Of a stretch of DNA of 64,000 nt, positions 63,009-64,000 are shown in pieces. Every line of letters starts with the position of its first letter. Position 1 is the first letter of the stretch. The stretch comes from a virus. The notes beneath the pieces were generated by a model. The model worked only from the letters and a program-made list of their open reading frames with translations. It had not been told where the DNA came from and searched no databases. The stretch lies in the IMG/VR virus record IMGVR_UViG_3300026478_000749, positions 22,001 to 86,000 of that record; one strand, written 5' to 3'. Position numbers and translations under genes: made by a program.

Positions 63009-63342
63009 TACAATAGTACCGTTAAAAGTACCAGTTGCTAAATTGGTTATTAAAGATCTTATTAGTGGGGACGGTGCAAAAGCTGAGGTTATAGATTTGA
63101 ATAAAGTTATTGGTCTAAAAGACGATCAGATCAAACTTTTCAAAGAAAAAGACACACTTAAAGACCAAAAAATCTCTAACCTAGAATTGATCATTAGTAA
63201 AAAAGATGAGCAATTTAATTTAGAAAGACAAAAATCAGAAAGTTTATTAAAAGAACTTAAAGGACAAAGAAGAAAGACCTTTTTATATAAAGTAGGATCT
63301 TTTGTTGGGGTTATAGCCACATCAATGCTATTGTTAAAATAA
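62926..63342 (+). CDS. Exported protein with C-terminal membrane segment, overlaps previous gene
   Basis: 138 residues. The N-terminal MKKLILLTTIIFLTSKSFSQ looks like a Bacteroidota-type signal peptide (ending SFSQ). The middle is strand then coiled coil (DQKISNLELIISKKDEQFNL). The C-terminus has a membrane segment (YKVGSFVGVIATSMLLLK). This is the general layout of a unimolecular spanin, but there is no lipobox cysteine. The start is 83 bases inside the preceding gene in another frame; the clean signal peptide supports it. It is followed by the next gene after 1 base. Confidence 0.5.
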   Translation: MKKLILLTTIIFLTSKSFSQTVTITKIDTIVPLKVPVAKLVIKDLISGDGAKAEVIDLNKVIGLKDDQIKLFKEKDTLKDQKISNLELIISKKDEQFNLERQKSESLLKELKGQRRKTFLYKVGSFVGVIATSMLLLK

Positions 63343-63343
63343 A

Positions 63344-63985
63344 ATGAAGAAAATTTTTGATATTAGACACATAGTAATAGTATTACTAATATTATTAGCC
63401 CTCCTGGAATTCATAAATCCTGGAGGGTTTATGCCCAATAGGGTTATCAAAACGGTACAGACAGACTCTATACCATATGCAGTACATGATACTATTCCTT
63501 ACGAAACAGAAGTAGAGGTTGAAGTACCAGTACCATATGAAGTTCAAGTTGTTGTTCACGACACAGTTCTAACACCTGTAGATACCGCAGCAATCCTTAA
63601 GGATTTTTACGTAAAAAATGAGGTTAAAGAAACCTTAACACTACCTAATGGATTGGGTACCATAGCATTAAATGAAACAATCAGTCAAAATAAAGTTTTG
63701 TCTAGATCTTTTGATGCAAAAGTTAAACAAAAAGTAGTTAAAGATACAATTTACACCCCAGAACCAAAGAAAACACAACTATTCTTTGGGTTTGATGCCA
63801 ATTTTGACAAACCAAATGTGGTTAGGCTTATGGGTTTAGGGTTGATTTTAAAAGATAAAAGCGATAGATTATACAAGGTGTCGACTGGCGTTAACAATAC
63901 GGTTGTAAACGGATTAAGTGGCGAATTCCAACCATATATCGGTGGTGGTGTATATTGGAAAATAAATCTAAAGAAAAAGAAATAG
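63344..63985 (+). CDS. Membrane-anchored protein with beta-rich C-terminus, unknown function
   Basis: 213 residues. An N-terminal membrane segment (HIVIVLLILLALLEFI, residues 9-25) is followed by a Val/Glu/Pro/Thr-rich extended region (YETEVEVEVPVPYEVQVVVH). The C-terminal half is strand-rich (LFFGFDANFDKPNVVRLMGL, YKVSTGVNNTVVNGLSGEFQ, YIGGGVYWKI) and ends in four Lys. The layout suggests a protein anchored in the inner membrane and reaching across the periplasm. It forms a three-gene set with the two spanin-like genes before it. Function not established. Confidence 0.45.
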   Translation: MKKIFDIRHIVIVLLILLALLEFINPGGFMPNRVIKTVQTDSIPYAVHDTIPYETEVEVEVPVPYEVQVVVHDTVLTPVDTAAILKDFYVKNEVKETLTLPNGLGTIALNETISQNKVLSRSFDAKVKQKVVKDTIYTPEPKKTQLFFGFDANFDKPNVVRLMGLGLILKDKSDRLYKVSTGVNNTVVNGLSGEFQPYIGGGVYWKINLKKKK

Positions 63986-64000
63986 TTTTATTTCTTTTTT

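Overview
The window is a 64-kb interior piece of a large tailed-phage genome with a contractile (T4-like, myovirus-type) tail. All real genes lie on the + strand and are densely packed; many overlap or abut. The sequence is AT-rich, ribosome-binding sites are almost all A-rich without a Shine-Dalgarno, and one adhesin carries ten SprB-type repeats (a family best known from Bacteroidota gliding adhesins) next to cadherin-like repeats. Together these point to a phage of a Bacteroidota host, probably a flavobacterium-like one; this is inference, not a taxonomic match.

Layout. (1) 1-15.6 kb, tail and baseplate hub: C-terminus of the tail sheath, tail tube, a gp26-like tail chaperone with a probable +1 programmed frameshift, tape measure, a 1603-aa baseplate protein with an OmpA-like insert, a gp53/LysM-like wedge protein and a 1938-aa hub-like protein. 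(2) 15.6-16.9 kb, three small accessory genes. (3) 16.9-25.2 kb, DNA metabolism: gp32-like ssDNA-binding protein, UvsX/RecA recombinase, FEN-type 5' nuclease, a duplicated-domain unknown, DnaB/gp41-like helicase, NrdB and NrdA. (4) 25.2-25.35 kb, a candidate structured RNA ending in a UUCG terminator. (5) 25.4-36.9 kb, baseplate wedge: gp25, gp6/J-like and a run of large structural proteins. (6) 36.9-54.2 kb, an adhesin/tail-fibre island. Its proteins are built from Thr-Pro linkers, a recurrent C[ED]F-x-x-D bead, a C1q-like domain, a vWA domain with a MIDAS motif, six cadherin-like repeats and ten SprB repeats. (7) 54.2-61.6 kb, recombination and replication: RuvC-like resolvase, primase, PD-(D/E)XK nuclease, gp47- and gp46-like nuclease complex and a ClpP protease. 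(8) 61.6-64 kb, a zinc-ribbon protein flanked by an inverted repeat and three membrane proteins, two of them overlapping as in spanin gene pairs.

How it works together: regions 1, 5 and 6 build the tail, baseplate and host-recognition surface. Regions 3 and 7 supply nucleotides, unwinding, priming, recombination-dependent replication and junction resolution. An 8-base TATTTATA motif lies 4-37 bases before ten genes, often right after a terminator, and is the best candidate for a phage promoter element. A near-perfect bacterial parS (ParB-binding) site sits alone between the tail tube and chaperone genes.

The most notable observations are the parS-like site, the +1 frameshift in the tail chaperone, the pseudoknot-like RNA after nrdA, the bead-and-linker adhesin array with host-like SprB repeats, and the inverted repeat around the zinc-ribbon gene. 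All function calls rest on reading motifs by eye; no database search was run.
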